From: Acinetobacter defluvii
Lineage (GTDB): Bacteria; Pseudomonadota; Gammaproteobacteria; Pseudomonadales; Moraxellaceae
Assembly (NCBI RefSeq): GCF_001704615.3
Contig: NZ_CP029397.2
Span: 124,001-188,000 of the forward strand
Reading direction: 5' to 3'
DNA length: 64,000 bases
This document shows positions 1-10,642 of this stretch, piece after piece; position 1 is the stretch's first letter; every line of letters starts with the position of its first letter. The position numbers and the translations under genes are program-made. The notes below the pieces were generated by a model. It was given only the letters and a program-made list of their open reading frames with translations. It searched no databases and was not told the origin of the DNA.

Positions 1-760
1 GAGTGTAAGTCGAAAGTTCAGGAGGTTTGGGTAATTCATTTTGGCTTATTAGAGTTTTTTTTATGCTTATTTGTTCCTCGGTCAATATTTGAAAACTAGA
101 ACTTAGAACTTCAGTTATCTCATTTTTGAGTTTCGTTACATTATAATTAATATCACCAAATAAAGAATGCTGATTTTTAATTGAATCTGAATTACGTGTT
201 GCTCTATCAGTGAGTAACTTTTCTAAATCACGGTTTTTAGTGCTGTGATTTTCTGTAGCATTCTTTATTTCATTATTTTTATTATGAATATTTAGATAAA
301 GTCCTGATTTGATGTTATCTTCATTTGAACCCAACTCACTTTTTAATTCTTGAATGCGATCCAAAATTTGTTGATTTTCACCGCCTAACGTGACTGAGAA
401 AGATTCGATATTTGCATTTTCATCATGGATGAACTTTAGGTTTTCTTTAACAAAATCTGAATTGTAAACATGAACTGGATGAGTGAATGCCGTTAAATTA
501 TTTTGTGAAATAATAGAACCATCTGAAAGTTCAATTTTAAAGCTAGGGTTATCATATCTAGGTGGAGTATCTTGTTTTTGTAATGATCGAATGATTTTAG
601 AAAGACTAGTTTTACCAGAGTAATTCCGACCATAAAAAATATTAATATCTTTAAAGTCGTAAGTCTTATTATTTCCAAGTTCAAGACTCTGATGCCAATA
701 AAAGTCTTTAAAAATTGAAAAGTTTCCAATTTCTTTAATTTTATTAATTTTGATCATCAT
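1..760 (-). CDS. AAA_13 / RloC-like ATPase, 5' part (runs off left edge)
   Basis: Reading leftward from ATG 760 (or ATG 757, better spaced from the GAGGGG ribosome site) a frame stays open for about 253 codons to the window edge. Near residue 38 there is a Walker A-type sequence, FYGRNYSGKTSLSKI. About 50 residues later comes VYNSDFVKENL, which resembles the conserved segment of AAA_13 (PF13166) ATPases such as RloC and PrrC-associated proteins. A charged, probably coiled-coil stretch follows (QELKSELGSNEDN onward). Members of this family are often defence proteins, and some carry a C-terminal anticodon nuclease. The C-terminus is outside the window, so toxin activity cannot be judged. I am sure of an ATPase of this kind, not of its biological role. 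It stands beside core genes, so it may be a small accessory insertion. Confidence 0.75.
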   Translation of the reverse strand, partial: MMIKINKIKEIGNFSIFKDFYWHQSLELGNNKTYDFKDINIFYGRNYSGKTSLSKIIRSLQKQDTPPRYDNPSFKIELSDGSIISQNNLTAFTHPVHVYNSDFVKENLKFIHDENANIESFSVTLGGENQQILDRIQELKSELGSNEDNIKSGLYLNIHNKNNEIKNATENHSTKNRDLEKLLTDRATRNSDSIKNQHSLFGDINYNVTKLKNEITEVLSSSFQILTEEQISIKKTLISQNELPKPPELSTYT

Positions 761-843
761 TCCCCTCATTAAACTATATCATTAAAAATCAAAATTTTTC
801 AATATCTTATATTGGAGTGTATACATTATAGAGAATTCTAAAT

Positions 844-1041
844 TTAATTTTTATTTATCTGGTCACACTCTTTACATTCCAACATCATCCCAATTTTTTC
901 TTTTCGCCCTTCTTCAGTCATGACCCACGGGCGATTTTGCCAAGGTGGCGTATGCCGAACATGTTGCGTATGACCGGATGCAAGATCAGCCACCCAATGA
1001 TCTTCAACATCCAAATAAAAACCAACAATTGCTTGTTGCAT
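844..1041 (-). CDS. DUF3565 family small protein
   Basis: A 65-residue protein with the pattern of the DUF3565 family: WVADLASGHTQHVRHTPPW, then RPWVMTEEGR and a C-terminal CKEC pair. The His and Cys residues suggest metal binding, but no function is established. The frame opens 8 codons further upstream. I chose ATG 1041 because GGAG lies 6 bases before it and because the family begins at MQQAIVGF. It is divergent from gshB, with about 115 bases between, so the two probably share a promoter region. Confidence 0.8.
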   Translation of the reverse strand: MQQAIVGFYLDVEDHWVADLASGHTQHVRHTPPWQNRPWVMTEEGRKEKIGMMLECKECDQINKN

Positions 1042-1157
1042 CCTATTCTCCAAAACATTCAGCACAATATCATCTAAGGTTTACTAAAAATCAGGGAAAT
1101 GCAAGAAAAATCTCCGCTATACTAAAACCAATTTGAAAATTGAAAAAGAGCATCAAT

Positions 1158-2099
1158 ATGCGTGTACTTGTAGTGATGGACCCGATTGAAAATGTAAATC
1201 TCAAAAAAGATTCAACCATGGCCATGTTATGGGCAGCATCACGACGTGGGCATGAATTAGGTTATGCCCTACAACAAGATTTATATATCGATCAAGGCAA
1301 AGCATTTGGTTTAATCTCACCTTTAAAAGTATTTGAAGACTATGATCATTACTATGAGTTGGGTGAAAAACAAAAAGAATCCATCGCAGCATACGATGTG
1401 GTGTTGATGCGTAAAGATCCACCGTTTGACATGAACTTCGTTTATAGCACGTATATTCTAGAACAAGCAGAACGTGAAGGTGCGTGGATCATTAACAAAC
1501 CTCAAAGTTTACGTGACTGTAATGAAAAGCTTTTTGCAACGCAATTTCCTGAGCTACAAGTGCCGACTTTGGTCACATCACAACAAAGCTTAATTCGTGA
1601 GTTTTTACAAGAACATGGCGATGTGATCGTAAAACCTTTGGATGGCATGGGCGGAACGGGTATTTTCCGCTTAACCGCAGAGGGTGCAAATATTGGTTCA
1701 ACTTTAGAAATGCTCACTGAAATGGGACAACAACCAATTATGGCACAACGTTATATTCCTGAAATTATTGATGGGGATAAACGTATCTTGATGGTCAATG
1801 GTGAACCCGTGCCTTACTGCTTGGCACGTATTCCGCAAAATGGTGAAGTACGTGGTAACTTGGCGGCGGGTGGTTTAGGTGAAGCCCGTCCACTCACTGA
1901 AAATGACAAGGTGATTGCAGCCAAAGTTGGACCATTTTTAAAAGAAAAAGGATTAGTTTTTGTGGGGTTAGATGTGATCGGAAATTACGTCACTGAAATT
2001 AATGTGACCAGTCCAACCTGCATTCGTGAGATTGATACACAATTTGGTACATCTATCGCGGATGATTTATTTGCTGTGCTAGAAGCGGGTCGCGAATAG
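1158..2099 (+). CDS. gshB: Glutathione synthetase
   Basis: A 313-residue cytoplasmic ATP-grasp ligase that joins glycine to gamma-glutamylcysteine, the last step of glutathione synthesis. The length matches the family (E. coli about 316). Visible are the N-terminal MRVLVVMDPIENV, the ATP-grasp lid VKPLDGMGGTGIF (residues 158-170) and the C-terminal metal/substrate segment VTEINVTSPTCIREID. The frame can be read from a TTG at 1140, but ATG 1158 matches the family N-terminus and follows AAGAG at a normal distance. The gene ends before a strong terminator, so it is probably transcribed alone. Confidence 0.97.
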   Translation: MRVLVVMDPIENVNLKKDSTMAMLWAASRRGHELGYALQQDLYIDQGKAFGLISPLKVFEDYDHYYELGEKQKESIAAYDVVLMRKDPPFDMNFVYSTYILEQAEREGAWIINKPQSLRDCNEKLFATQFPELQVPTLVTSQQSLIREFLQEHGDVIVKPLDGMGGTGIFRLTAEGANIGSTLEMLTEMGQQPIMAQRYIPEIIDGDKRILMVNGEPVPYCLARIPQNGEVRGNLAAGGLGEARPLTENDKVIAAKVGPFLKEKGLVFVGLDVIGNYVTEINVTSPTCIREIDTQFGTSIADDLFAVLEAGRE

Positions 2100-2118
2100 T
2101 TTTAATCTAATCTTGTCT

Positions 2119-2150
2119 AAAACACCAACAGTATTGTTGGTGTTTTTTAT
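2119..2150 (+). terminator. Rho-independent terminator of gshB
   Basis: Stem AACACCAACA (2121-2130) and TGTTGGTGTT (2135-2144) with loop GTAT, extended by A-T pairs and followed by T residues. It lies 20 bases after the gshB stop. Confidence 0.9.
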
Positions 2151-2412
2151 TTGAAAAATAAAATATATTTAAAAAGATTTTGGGTTTCTATTTAAATACA
2201 GGATTGTTGTCTTTAAATATATAAATCGTACAAAAATCAGCATTTTCTGATAGATTAATAACAAAACTAGTTTAAACTTTCAAATCGGTAGAAAAAAACA
2301 ATGAAGTGCAAGGTGAAAAAAAGTAAATAAACTTTTCCCTCTCATTGTTTGTGATTACAATTGTCTGCTTAAGACTCGTTTATTTTTATTTTCGGTATTG
2401 AAGAATTAGATT
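2151..2412. other. AT-rich gap before murG
   Basis: No coding frame of useful length is seen between the gshB terminator and murG. The stretch is AT-rich and presumably carries the promoter for the murG-ftsZ cluster, but I cannot point to a convincing -35/-10 pair. Confidence 0.5.
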
Positions 2413-3510
2413 GTGACTAGACCTCAACAAAGTGCTCCTAAACACGTCATGATGATGGCGGCAGGTACAGGTGGGCACGTATTTCCAGCATTGGCAGTCG
2501 CAAAAGAATTGCAACAACAAGGTTGCCAAGTGTCTTGGTTAGCGACTCCAACCGGGATGGAAAACCGTTTATTACAACAACATGATATTCCTTTGTATCA
2601 AATTGATATTCAAGGTGTACGTGGGAATGGTGTGGTACGCAAATTAATTGCACCTTTCAAGATCTTAAAGGCGACTTTAAGCGCAATGCGCTATATGAAA
2701 CAACTTAAAGTTGATGCAGTTGCAGGCTTTGGTGGCTATGTTGCAGGTCCAGGTGGTTTAGCTGCTCGTGTATTGGGTATTCCTGTCATTATTCATGAAC
2801 AAAATGCTGTGGCAGGCTTTACTAATACACAGTTATCACGTGTAGCCAAAAAAGTTTGCCAGGCGTTTCCAGATACCTTTCCTGCCAGTGAAAAAGTGGT
2901 GACGACAGGCAATCCTGTACGTGCAGAGATTACTGCCATTTATAATCCATCTTACCGCTATAAAGAACGTGAAAATTCAAATGAACCTTTACATATTTTA
3001 ATTGTCGGTGGTTCACTCGGTGCGCAAGCATTAAATGAATGTGTACCACAAGCATTGAAACAGTTGCGTGTTCCATTAAAAGTGTTCCATCAATGTGGTC
3101 AAAATAAACAAGAACATACGCAACAGTTTTATGCCAACTCACCAGACAATTTGCAGGTGGAAGTACGCCCTTTTATTGAGGATATGGCACAAGCGTATAG
3201 CAATGCCGATTTAATCATTTGCCGTGCAGGTGCATTGACTGTGACTGAGGTGGCAACAGCAGGTGTAGCAGCCGTATTTGTGCCATTACCAAGCGCTGTG
3301 GATGATCATCAAACTGCCAATGCCCGATTTTTAGAAAAAACAGGTGCTGCAAAAATTTGCCCACAAGCCAATATGACACCTGAGTCTTTAAAGGACTTAC
3401 TCACGCCATTGATGAATCGTCAAATATTAATGGAAATGGCAGTAAAAGCCCGTCAACAAGCACAACCAGATGCAACACAACGTGTGGTTGGTTTAATTCA
3501 AGATTTGTAA
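2413..3510 (+). CDS. murG: UDP-GlcNAc:lipid I N-acetylglucosaminyltransferase
   Basis: A 365-residue peripheral inner-membrane glycosyltransferase that converts lipid I to lipid II in peptidoglycan synthesis. The N-terminal glycine loop [13 protein letters not shown] (residues 16-28) and the second-domain [12 protein letters not shown], the [10 protein letters not shown] segment and VDDHQTANA are MurG signatures. The start is GTG 2413. The Shine-Dalgarno is weak, and no in-frame ATG fits the family N-terminus. It opens the murG-murC-ddl-ftsQ-ftsA-ftsZ row and is separated from murC by 13 bases. Confidence 0.97.
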   Translation: MTRPQQSAPKHVMMMAAGTGGHVFPALAVAKELQQQGCQVSWLATPTGMENRLLQQHDIPLYQIDIQGVRGNGVVRKLIAPFKILKATLSAMRYMKQLKVDAVAGFGGYVAGPGGLAARVLGIPVIIHEQNAVAGFTNTQLSRVAKKVCQAFPDTFPASEKVVTTGNPVRAEITAIYNPSYRYKERENSNEPLHILIVGGSLGAQALNECVPQALKQLRVPLKVFHQCGQNKQEHTQQFYANSPDNLQVEVRPFIEDMAQAYSNADLIICRAGALTVTEVATAGVAAVFVPLPSAVDDHQTANARFLEKTGAAKICPQANMTPESLKDLLTPLMNRQILMEMAVKARQQAQPDATQRVVGLIQDL

Positions 3511-3523
3511 GTTAGAGTTGATT

Positions 3524-4972
3524 ATGTCTGCAACAAGCCCTGCTGATAAAGCAAAAAACCTGATTAAAGTTCCTGAAATGCGCCGTATTAAACATATCCA
3601 CTTTGTGGGAATCGGTGGTGCGGGAATGTGCGGTATCGCAGAAGTGTTGAAAAACCAAGGCTATAAAGTTTCTGGTTCAGACATTAAAGTCTCAAAAATC
3701 ACTGCGCAGCTCGAAGAAAATGGCATTAAAGTTTATATCGGACATGCTGCTGAAAATATTCAAGATGCAAACGTATTGGTGGTTTCAACTGCAATCGACC
3801 ATGAAAATTTAGAGATCAAAGCTGCAATTGAAAACCGCATTCCTGTCGTTCGCCGTGCGGAAATGCTCGGTGAACTCATGCGTTATCGTCATGGTATTGC
3901 AGTTGCAGGGACACATGGTAAAACTACAACCACAAGCCTTGTTACTTGTATGCTGGCTGAAGAAAACATGGATCCGACCTATGTGATCGGTGGTTTGTTG
4001 AATCGTACAGGTGTAAATGCTGCACTGGGTGCAAGTCGTTACATCGTGGCAGAAGCGGATGAGTCTGATGCATCATTCCTTTACTTAGAGCCAATGGCTG
4101 CGATTGTGACCAATATTGATGCAGACCATATGGACACTTATGGCGGTAGTTTTGATAACTTAAAAGATACTTTCGTAAAATTTTTACAAAAACTACCATT
4201 TTATGGTTTGGCTGTAGTCTGTGGTGATGATGAAGATATTCGTGAAATCATGCCACGTATTGGTCGTCCTGTTTTAACCTATGGTTTTAATGAAGATAAT
4301 GATATTCGTGCGGTAGACATTGAGCAAACAGGCATGCAGTCACATTTTACTGTGTTGCGTAAAGATCGTGAGCCTTTGCGTTTAACGATTAACTTACCAG
4401 GTTTGCACAATATCTTAAATGCACTCGCTGCAATCGGTATTGCAACTGATGAAGGCGTTTCGGATGCTGCGATTGCACGTGCTTTAGAGAGCTTTAGTGG
4501 TGTTGGTCGCCGTTTCCAAGTTCAAGGTGAATATGCGTTAGGTGAAGGCAATGTAAAATTGGTAGATGATTATGGTCATCATCCAAAAGAAGTCGAAGCA
4601 ACGATTAAAGCTGCTCGTGCCAGCCATCCTGATCGTCGTTTGGTGATGATGTTCCAGCCGCATCGTTTTAGTCGTACTCGTGACTGTTTTGATGACTTTG
4701 TCGATGTGTTATCTCAAGTGGATCAATTGCTTTTATTAGAAGTATATGCAGCAGGTGAAAAACCAATTGTAGGCGCAGATAGTCGCGCATTGGCACGTAG
4801 TATTCGCTTACGTGGTGAGGTTGAGCCGATCTTGATTGATCCTGTCGAAGGAAATTTGCAAAATGTTATACAAAAAGTGTTACAAGCAAATGACTTGTTA
4901 TTAACACAAGGTGCGGGTAACGTGGGTGCAATTTCGGTAGAATTGGCTCAAAACCAACTTTATTTAAAATAA
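3524..4972 (+). CDS. murC: UDP-N-acetylmuramate--L-alanine ligase
   Basis: A 482-residue Mur ligase that adds the first amino acid (L-Ala) to UDP-MurNAc with ATP hydrolysis. Domain 1 contains [16 protein letters not shown] (about residues 27-42) for UDP binding. The central domain has the ATP loop [11 protein letters not shown] and EADESDASF. The C-terminal domain has [14 protein letters not shown] and [15 protein letters not shown] six bases upstream is in frame, but ATG 3524 has AGAG at 7 bases and matches the family start. Confidence 0.97.
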   Translation: MSATSPADKAKNLIKVPEMRRIKHIHFVGIGGAGMCGIAEVLKNQGYKVSGSDIKVSKITAQLEENGIKVYIGHAAENIQDANVLVVSTAIDHENLEIKAAIENRIPVVRRAEMLGELMRYRHGIAVAGTHGKTTTTSLVTCMLAEENMDPTYVIGGLLNRTGVNAALGASRYIVAEADESDASFLYLEPMAAIVTNIDADHMDTYGGSFDNLKDTFVKFLQKLPFYGLAVVCGDDEDIREIMPRIGRPVLTYGFNEDNDIRAVDIEQTGMQSHFTVLRKDREPLRLTINLPGLHNILNALAAIGIATDEGVSDAAIARALESFSGVGRRFQVQGEYALGEGNVKLVDDYGHHPKEVEATIKAARASHPDRRLVMMFQPHRFSRTRDCFDDFVDVLSQVDQLLLLEVYAAGEKPIVGADSRALARSIRLRGEVEPILIDPVEGNLQNVIQKVLQANDLLLTQGAGNVGAISVELAQNQLYLK

Positions 4973-5065
4973 CTTACAATGTTGGGTTTGATTGTTGGAC
5001 ATAAAAGCAGTGAAACCCAGTATTTTAATTTAAATTGACTAACATATAAGTTTAAGGATTTAAAC

Positions 5066-5992
5066 GTGTCAAATGCTTCTAAATTCGGCAAAGTAGCGGT
5101 GTTGCTTGGTGGTAAATCTGCTGAGCGTGAGGTGTCATTAGATAGTGGTAAAGCTGTATTAGAAGCATTATTACGCTCAGGAGTGAATGCTGAAGGCTTT
5201 GACCCCCAAGAACGTAGTGTGACGGAACTGGTAAATTATGATCGTGCTTTTATTGTGTTGCATGGTCGTGGTGGTGAAGATGGTCAGATTCAAGGTGTTT
5301 TGGAATGGTTAAATATTCCATATACGGGGACTGGCGTTCAAGGTTCTGCGATTGGCATGGACAAAGTTAAAACCAAACAAATTTGGCAAGGTTCAGCGTT
5401 GCCGACTGCACCATATCGCATTATCAATAAAGATTCAGACTTAAAAGCAATCGTTGAAAGCCTAGGTTTACCTTTAATTATCAAACCTGTACATGAAGGT
5501 TCAAGTGTAGGGATGAGTAAGGTTGAAAAAGCAGAAGATCTAGCTACAGCCATTGAAAAAGCCACAATTCATGATGCAGTGGTGATGGCTGAAAAGTGGA
5601 TTACAGGACGAGAATACACCATTGCTTTCTTAAATGGGCAGGCTTTACCTGTCATTCGTCTACAACCGCCTGCGGATGTTGCTTTCTATGACTATGAAGC
5701 AAAATACAATCGCAACGATGTGGAATACGGTATTCCATGTGGTTTGAGTGAAACTGAAGAAAAACAACTACAAGAGCTTTGTTTACGTGCTTTTCAAGCT
5801 GTAGGTGCAAGTGGTTGGGGGCGCATTGATGCCATGTTAGATGAGCAAGGCAATTTCTGGTTACTTGAAGTCAATACTGTACCTGGTATGACCAGTCATT
5901 CATTAGTCCCAAAAGCAGCGCAAGCAGTAGGTTATAGTTTTGATCAACTCTGCGTGGCAATTTTGGAACAAACTTTGGGTGATACACACTAA
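5066..5992 (+). CDS. ddl: D-alanine--D-alanine ligase
   Basis: A 308-residue ATP-grasp ligase making the D-Ala-D-Ala dipeptide of the peptidoglycan stem. Seen are LLGGKSAEREVSLDSG at the N-terminus, IIKPVHEGSSVGMSKV for ATP binding, and the substrate/metal segment LLEVNTVPGMTSHSLVPKAA. The length is that of the DdlB type. The start is GTG 5066 with AAGGA 7 bases before. A 93-base gap separates it from murC, and it ends 3 bases before the ATG of ftsQ, which suggests co-translation. Confidence 0.96.
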   Translation: MSNASKFGKVAVLLGGKSAEREVSLDSGKAVLEALLRSGVNAEGFDPQERSVTELVNYDRAFIVLHGRGGEDGQIQGVLEWLNIPYTGTGVQGSAIGMDKVKTKQIWQGSALPTAPYRIINKDSDLKAIVESLGLPLIIKPVHEGSSVGMSKVEKAEDLATAIEKATIHDAVVMAEKWITGREYTIAFLNGQALPVIRLQPPADVAFYDYEAKYNRNDVEYGIPCGLSETEEKQLQELCLRAFQAVGASGWGRIDAMLDEQGNFWLLEVNTVPGMTSHSLVPKAAQAVGYSFDQLCVAILEQTLGDTH

Positions 5993-5995
5993 TTT

Positions 5996-6850
5996 ATGGC
6001 TCAACTACCTGCTTCCATGCGCCGTAAACGTGCGGCGATTACATCAATACATGACAAGCCACCAACGCGTAAAGATAAGTTAATTAATGCGGGTGGGTGG
6101 CTATTAATGCTGGTCGCTTTTTTAGTGTTGATGGTGGGTTTTTTTGGCTTATATAAAGTGATAACAGATGCCAAAGTAGCGACTTTACAAGTGGTAGGAA
6201 CAAACTCAGCACTAGAAAATCAAGTTTTGTCACAGCATTTATCGCCTGTGGTGAAGGATAATTACTTCACCTCTGATCTAGAGCAAATTCGAGATCGGGC
6301 TTTAGAGGTATCATGGGTGGATCGGGTTGTTGTCTCACGTGCATGGCCAAATGGTATTCGTGTTCGAGTGATGCCACGTCATGCGATTGCTCGTTGGGGG
6401 ACAGGACGTTTACTCAGTGATAATGGTGATGTATATAGTGAGGCACAAATACAAAATCATAACAACTTACCGCTTTTACATGGTCCATTAAGCCAATCTA
6501 AAGTGATGATGCGTCGTTATAATGAAATTAATCAACTTTTTCATCCTGCCAATCTTCGGTTAAAAGAACTTTATTTAACAGAACGAATGACATGGTTTAT
6601 GCAGTTTGATTCAGGTTTACGTATTATTGTCGATCAAGATCAAACCATGAGTAAATTACAGCGCCTAAGTCATTTGGCACAAACAGACTTAAAACCTGTT
6701 TGGTCAAATATTTCAGCGATTGATTTGCGTTATCGAAATGGTCTTGCGATTCAATGGAAAGGTTCTAAAGCACCACAAATTTTAAATGGTGGCTTTGTTG
6801 TAACCAACAATGACCTAAGCGTTGCAGATACAAGGGTAGTACAGCCATAA
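5996..6850 (+). CDS. ftsQ: Cell division protein FtsQ
   Basis: A 284-residue bitopic inner-membrane protein of the divisome. A basic cytoplasmic N-terminus (MRRKRAAI) precedes one membrane helix (about residues 33-56, WLLMLVAFLVLMVGFFGLY). A POTRA-type segment follows (VATLQVVGTNSALENQ) and then the beta domain with WVDRVVVSRAWPNGIRVRV. It scaffolds FtsB/FtsL in the periplasm. The ATG lies 3 bases after the ddl stop. Confidence 0.94.
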   Translation: MAQLPASMRRKRAAITSIHDKPPTRKDKLINAGGWLLMLVAFLVLMVGFFGLYKVITDAKVATLQVVGTNSALENQVLSQHLSPVVKDNYFTSDLEQIRDRALEVSWVDRVVVSRAWPNGIRVRVMPRHAIARWGTGRLLSDNGDVYSEAQIQNHNNLPLLHGPLSQSKVMMRRYNEINQLFHPANLRLKELYLTERMTWFMQFDSGLRIIVDQDQTMSKLQRLSHLAQTDLKPVWSNISAIDLRYRNGLAIQWKGSKAPQILNGGFVVTNNDLSVADTRVVQP

Positions 6851-6910
6851 TAGATGGCTTTATAAGGCGCTAAGCCAAAGATAAACAATGAAGATAATGG
6901 TAGTGAAGTG

Positions 6911-8173
6911 ATGAGTGAAGCTGTTCCCTCAGTTGTTGCGATAGACATTGGGACACATAAAGTTTCAGTTCTAATAGGTAAAGTGCATGCCCCTGATAAT
7001 ATTCAGGTCATTGGCATGGCAAGTGCACGCAATAAAGGTATGAATAAAGGCAAAATTGTCAGCCTAGATAAAGTAATAACTGCCATTAAACAAGCCGTGC
7101 AAGAAGCAGAAGATATGGCAGAATGTCGTGTACATTCGGCATGGGTATCTATTCCAAGTACAGAATTACAGAGTTATTATGCAATCGGTCGTACTCCGAT
7201 TGCTAACCCAGACCGTATTATTACCACTTCTGAAGTGGTTCGTGCTTTAGAATTAGCTAAAGCCAGTCATATGACGGCGGATCATTATTTGGCAACAGCC
7301 GTACCGCTTGGCTTTGAATTAGATGATTCAACAGAATGGGTGCAAAATCCGATTAATCTCACGGCACACAGCATGACAGCACATTATCAATTGATGATGA
7401 TGCCGATTGCGACGATGCAAAATTTAGACCGTGCGATGAAAGGGGCAAATATTTCTGTAGAAAAAATGGTGGTGTCATGTTTGGCAACGTCTGAAGGCAG
7501 TTTGCTCAAAGATGAAAAAGAATATGGCGTATGTTTGCTGGATATTGGCGCAGGAACAACCAATATCGCAGTTTATATTGAAGGACATTTGGTGCTTGCA
7601 CATACCATTCAACGGGGGGGTGAGAACGTTACGCGTGATATTGCAGCTGTATTACAAACCACTACAGAAGAAGCAGAGCGAATTAAGTTACTCTATGGGT
7701 GTGTAGATATTCATCAAGTGAAGCCTGAACATATGATTCAGTTTGAAGCGATTGATGGTCCACAGACCATTAGTCGGATCGAGCTAGCTGAGATTATCAT
7801 CGCACGCTATGAAGAAATTTTAAGCTTAGTTCGTCATGAATTAGAACAACGTGGTGCATTACAAAGTTTATATCACGGTGTAGTACTTACTGGAGATGTA
7901 TGTCAAATCGAAGGTATGGTAACGTTAGCACGTAGAATGTTGGGGGTTTCTGCTCATTTGGGCAATCCAACTGTGAATGTTTATGCTGATGATCAACATC
8001 TATCTGCTTTACGTCGTTCTATGTATGCCACTGCATCGGGTTTGTTGTTATTCAGTCAAGGCGATATGCAAGATGCTGTAGAAGAACCAGAAGTCAATAA
8101 GCAACGTTCAATGTGGGAGCGTATTGCAAATGGTTGGACTGCGATGAATAACAAATTGAAAGGTATTTTTTAG
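6911..8173 (+). CDS. ftsA: Cell division protein FtsA
   Basis: A 420-residue actin-like ATPase that tethers FtsZ to the membrane. Phosphate 1 is VAIDIGTHKVSVLIG near the N-terminus, phosphate 2 is CLLDIGAGTTNIAVY in the middle, and the C-terminus ends in an amphipathic helix (WERIANGWTAMNNKLKGIF), the usual membrane-targeting sequence. A GTG directly precedes ATG 6911 in frame. I chose the ATG from the family N-terminus. It lies 60 bases after ftsQ and 162 bases before ftsZ. Confidence 0.96.
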   Translation: MSEAVPSVVAIDIGTHKVSVLIGKVHAPDNIQVIGMASARNKGMNKGKIVSLDKVITAIKQAVQEAEDMAECRVHSAWVSIPSTELQSYYAIGRTPIANPDRIITTSEVVRALELAKASHMTADHYLATAVPLGFELDDSTEWVQNPINLTAHSMTAHYQLMMMPIATMQNLDRAMKGANISVEKMVVSCLATSEGSLLKDEKEYGVCLLDIGAGTTNIAVYIEGHLVLAHTIQRGGENVTRDIAAVLQTTTEEAERIKLLYGCVDIHQVKPEHMIQFEAIDGPQTISRIELAEIIIARYEEILSLVRHELEQRGALQSLYHGVVLTGDVCQIEGMVTLARRMLGVSAHLGNPTVNVYADDQHLSALRRSMYATASGLLLFSQGDMQDAVEEPEVNKQRSMWERIANGWTAMNNKLKGIF

Positions 8174-8335
8174 GTGTGGTTTTTTGGGAGTATTGTTAAA
8201 AAGTTGTAAGCGTATCGTCCTATACTTGACAAGTTTAACAATGCACATCATCCTAAAAACAATTTTTTTATTGAAGATCAAGGCAGTATACGGGCTTAAG
8301 TGACTGCCACACATTAAGTAGGAAATCTAAAGGTC

Positions 8336-9517
8336 ATGGCCTCATTCGAATTTTTAGAAGATGAACAAACCGATAGTAACGGTCAAGCCCGTTTTACTGT
8401 TTTTGGTGTAGGTGGTGGTGGTGGGAATGCCGTGCAACACATGGTGCAATCGGACATTAAAGGCGTAAAATTTGTTTGTGCAAATACAGATAAACAAGCT
8501 TTAGACCGTATGAATGCACCGTTTAAAATCCAACTTGGTGAACAAAGTACCCGTGGTTTGGGTGCAGGTGCAAATCCGGATGTAGGTCAAATTGCTGCTG
8601 AAGAGAGTCGTGAGTTGATCCGTCAGCACCTTGAAGGTGCGGATATGGTCTTTGTCACTGCGGGAATGGGCGGTGGTACAGGCACAGGTGCTGCACCCGT
8701 TGTTGCTGAAATAGCACAAGAAATGGGTATTTTGACTGTGGGTGTGGTTACAACGCCATTTAACTTTGAAGGTCGTCGTCGCCAACGCTCAGCAGAAAAA
8801 GGCATTGAAGCTTTAGAGCAGCATGTAGACTCATTGATTATTATTCCAAACCAACGCTTACTTAGTGTTTATGGTGACATCTCTATGCAAGATGCTTACC
8901 GTAAAGCGGATGACGTATTGTTAAATGCTGTACGTAGTATTTTTGATCTGGTGGTTCGCCCAGGTCACATTAACCTTGACTTTGCGGATTTGAAAACTGC
9001 AATGAGCACACGTGGCTATGCCATGATGGGTGAAGGTAAGAGCAGTGGTCCAGATCGTGCTGAAGAAGCTGCTCGTTTGGCAATTCGCAGCCCATTACTC
9101 GATAATGTAAATATCATGAACGCCAAAGGTGTCTTGATTAATATTACCGGTGGTGCAGATGTTACCCTGCGTGAAACAGAAATTATTACGGATGTTGTCA
9201 ACCAAATCGTTGATCTTGATGAAGGCGAAGTGTTCTTCGGGACTGTGTTTGATCCAGACGCACGTGATGAAATTCGTGTGACTGTGATTGCAACAGGTTT
9301 AACACGCAATGCCAATGAGGCAGAAGTAAAACGTCGTACTCCTGTAAATGTTGCAGCAAATGCTCAACAATCTGCTCAAAATCCTGTAGATGAAGATGAT
9401 ATTCCAGCGATCAGTAAGCGTCAAAATAATGATGTTCCTGCTGCAAGCTCAAGTGCATCACCACGTTCTACGCCAATGAGTATTCAAGATTATTTGAAGA
9501 ATCAACAACGTAAGTAA
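8336..9517 (+). CDS. ftsZ: Cell division GTPase FtsZ
   Basis: A 393-residue tubulin homologue that forms the Z ring. The G-box [16 protein letters not shown], the N-terminal [16 protein letters not shown], and [17 protein letters not shown] are typical. A low-complexity linker leads to the C-terminal peptide [11 protein letters not shown] that binds FtsA and ZipA. The 162-base leader contains TTGACA at 8227-8232 and may hold a private promoter, although no good -10 is seen at standard spacing. AGGAAATCTAAAGG precedes ATG 8336. Confidence 0.97.
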   Translation: MASFEFLEDEQTDSNGQARFTVFGVGGGGGNAVQHMVQSDIKGVKFVCANTDKQALDRMNAPFKIQLGEQSTRGLGAGANPDVGQIAAEESRELIRQHLEGADMVFVTAGMGGGTGTGAAPVVAEIAQEMGILTVGVVTTPFNFEGRRRQRSAEKGIEALEQHVDSLIIIPNQRLLSVYGDISMQDAYRKADDVLLNAVRSIFDLVVRPGHINLDFADLKTAMSTRGYAMMGEGKSSGPDRAEEAARLAIRSPLLDNVNIMNAKGVLINITGGADVTLRETEIITDVVNQIVDLDEGEVFFGTVFDPDARDEIRVTVIATGLTRNANEAEVKRRTPVNVAANAQQSAQNPVDEDDIPAISKRQNNDVPAASSSASPRSTPMSIQDYLKNQQRK

Positions 9518-9551
9518 TTGATTGTTTAAATAAAGAATAAACATTATCGAT

Positions 9552-9580
9552 AAAGGCAGTGATTTTCACTGCCTTTTTTG
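9552..9580 (+). terminator. Terminator after ftsZ
   Basis: AAAGGCAGTGA and TCACTGCCTTTT form a hairpin with a short T-rich loop, followed by TTTTTT. It separates the division cluster from lpxC, which must then have its own promoter between here and 9643. Confidence 0.85.
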
Positions 9581-9642
9581 TTTTTTATCAATGGCTAAAT
9601 GTGCTAACGTATAGCGGATTTGAGAATGAAGACCGAATTAGC

Positions 9643-10545
9643 ATGTTGAAACAACGGACCCTGAAACGTGTCGTGAAAGCGAGTGGCATCGGACTGCATA
9701 GTGGTCAAAAAGTTATGATTAACTTTTTGCCGCATGTTGCTGATGGGGGTATTGTGTTTCGTCGCATTGATTTAAATCCACCTGTAGAAATTCGTGGCGA
9801 TGCCATGTTGGTACAAGAAGCCTTTATGTGCTCAAACTTGGTAGAAAATGATGCCAAAGTAGGTACGATTGAACATGTAACGAGTGCAATTGCAGGTTTG
9901 GGTATTGATAATTTAATTATTGAAGTATCTGCTTCTGAAATTCCAATCATGGATGGTAGTGCGGGTCCATTTATTTACCTACTCATGCAGGGCGGTCTGG
10001 TTGAGCAGGATGCACCAAAGAAATTCATTCGCATGCTTAAACCCGTTGCAGCTTTTATTGATGATAAAAAAGCGATCTTTTCACCGCATGACGGTTTCCA
10101 AATCAACTTTGAAATTGATTTTGATCATCCTGCCTTTGCCAAAGAGTTTCAGTCAGCAACGATTGATTTTTCTACAGAAACATTTGTTTATGAAGTCAGT
10201 GGCGCACGAACTTTCGGTTTTATGAAAGATTTGGATTATCTGAAATCACATAATTTGGCGCTAGGGGCAAGTTTAGATAATGCAGTAGGTCTAGATGATA
10301 CAGGTGTCGTGAATGAGGAAGGTTTACGCTTTGCCGATGAGTTTGTACGTCATAAAATCTTAGATGCAGTAGGCGACTTATATTTGCTCGGACATCAAAT
10401 TATTGCTAAATTTGATGGATATAAATCAGGACATGCTTTAAATAATCAGCTTTTACGCAATGTTAAAAACGATCCAAGCAGCTATGAAATTGTAACATTT
10501 GATGACATGAAGTCCTGTCCTATCCAATATGTACAAGTCTTATAA
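9643..10545 (+). CDS. lpxC: UDP-3-O-acyl-N-acetylglucosamine deacetylase
   Basis: A 300-residue zinc deacetylase catalysing the committed step of lipid A synthesis. The zinc site is visible as [11 protein letters not shown] and [15 protein letters not shown], with [10 protein letters not shown] toward the C-terminus. MDGSAGPF and [10 protein letters not shown] are family signatures. A longer frame begins at 9559 inside the ftsZ terminator. I chose ATG 9643 because family members begin with a short M-x-KQRTL sequence. The Shine-Dalgarno is weak. Confidence 0.96.
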   Translation: MLKQRTLKRVVKASGIGLHSGQKVMINFLPHVADGGIVFRRIDLNPPVEIRGDAMLVQEAFMCSNLVENDAKVGTIEHVTSAIAGLGIDNLIIEVSASEIPIMDGSAGPFIYLLMQGGLVEQDAPKKFIRMLKPVAAFIDDKKAIFSPHDGFQINFEIDFDHPAFAKEFQSATIDFSTETFVYEVSGARTFGFMKDLDYLKSHNLALGASLDNAVGLDDTGVVNEEGLRFADEFVRHKILDAVGDLYLLGHQIIAKFDGYKSGHALNNQLLRNVKNDPSSYEIVTFDDMKSCPIQYVQVL

Positions 10546-10642
10546 GTCCTTGCTTTTAGGTGGTAATGTTATAAGATAACATTTAAAAATGTGACTTGGT
10601 AAGCTTTTTGTAACTACAATATTTGCTTTTTTATTTTCTTGT

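Noticed and set aside
493..729. 78-codon minus-strand frame at the left edge
   Set aside because: It is a shadow of the AAA_13-like gene, which occupies a different frame through the same bases.
10565..10583. AATGTTAT/ATAACATT hairpin after lpxC
   Set aside because: The stem is AT-only and lacks a T-run, so I do not call it a terminator.
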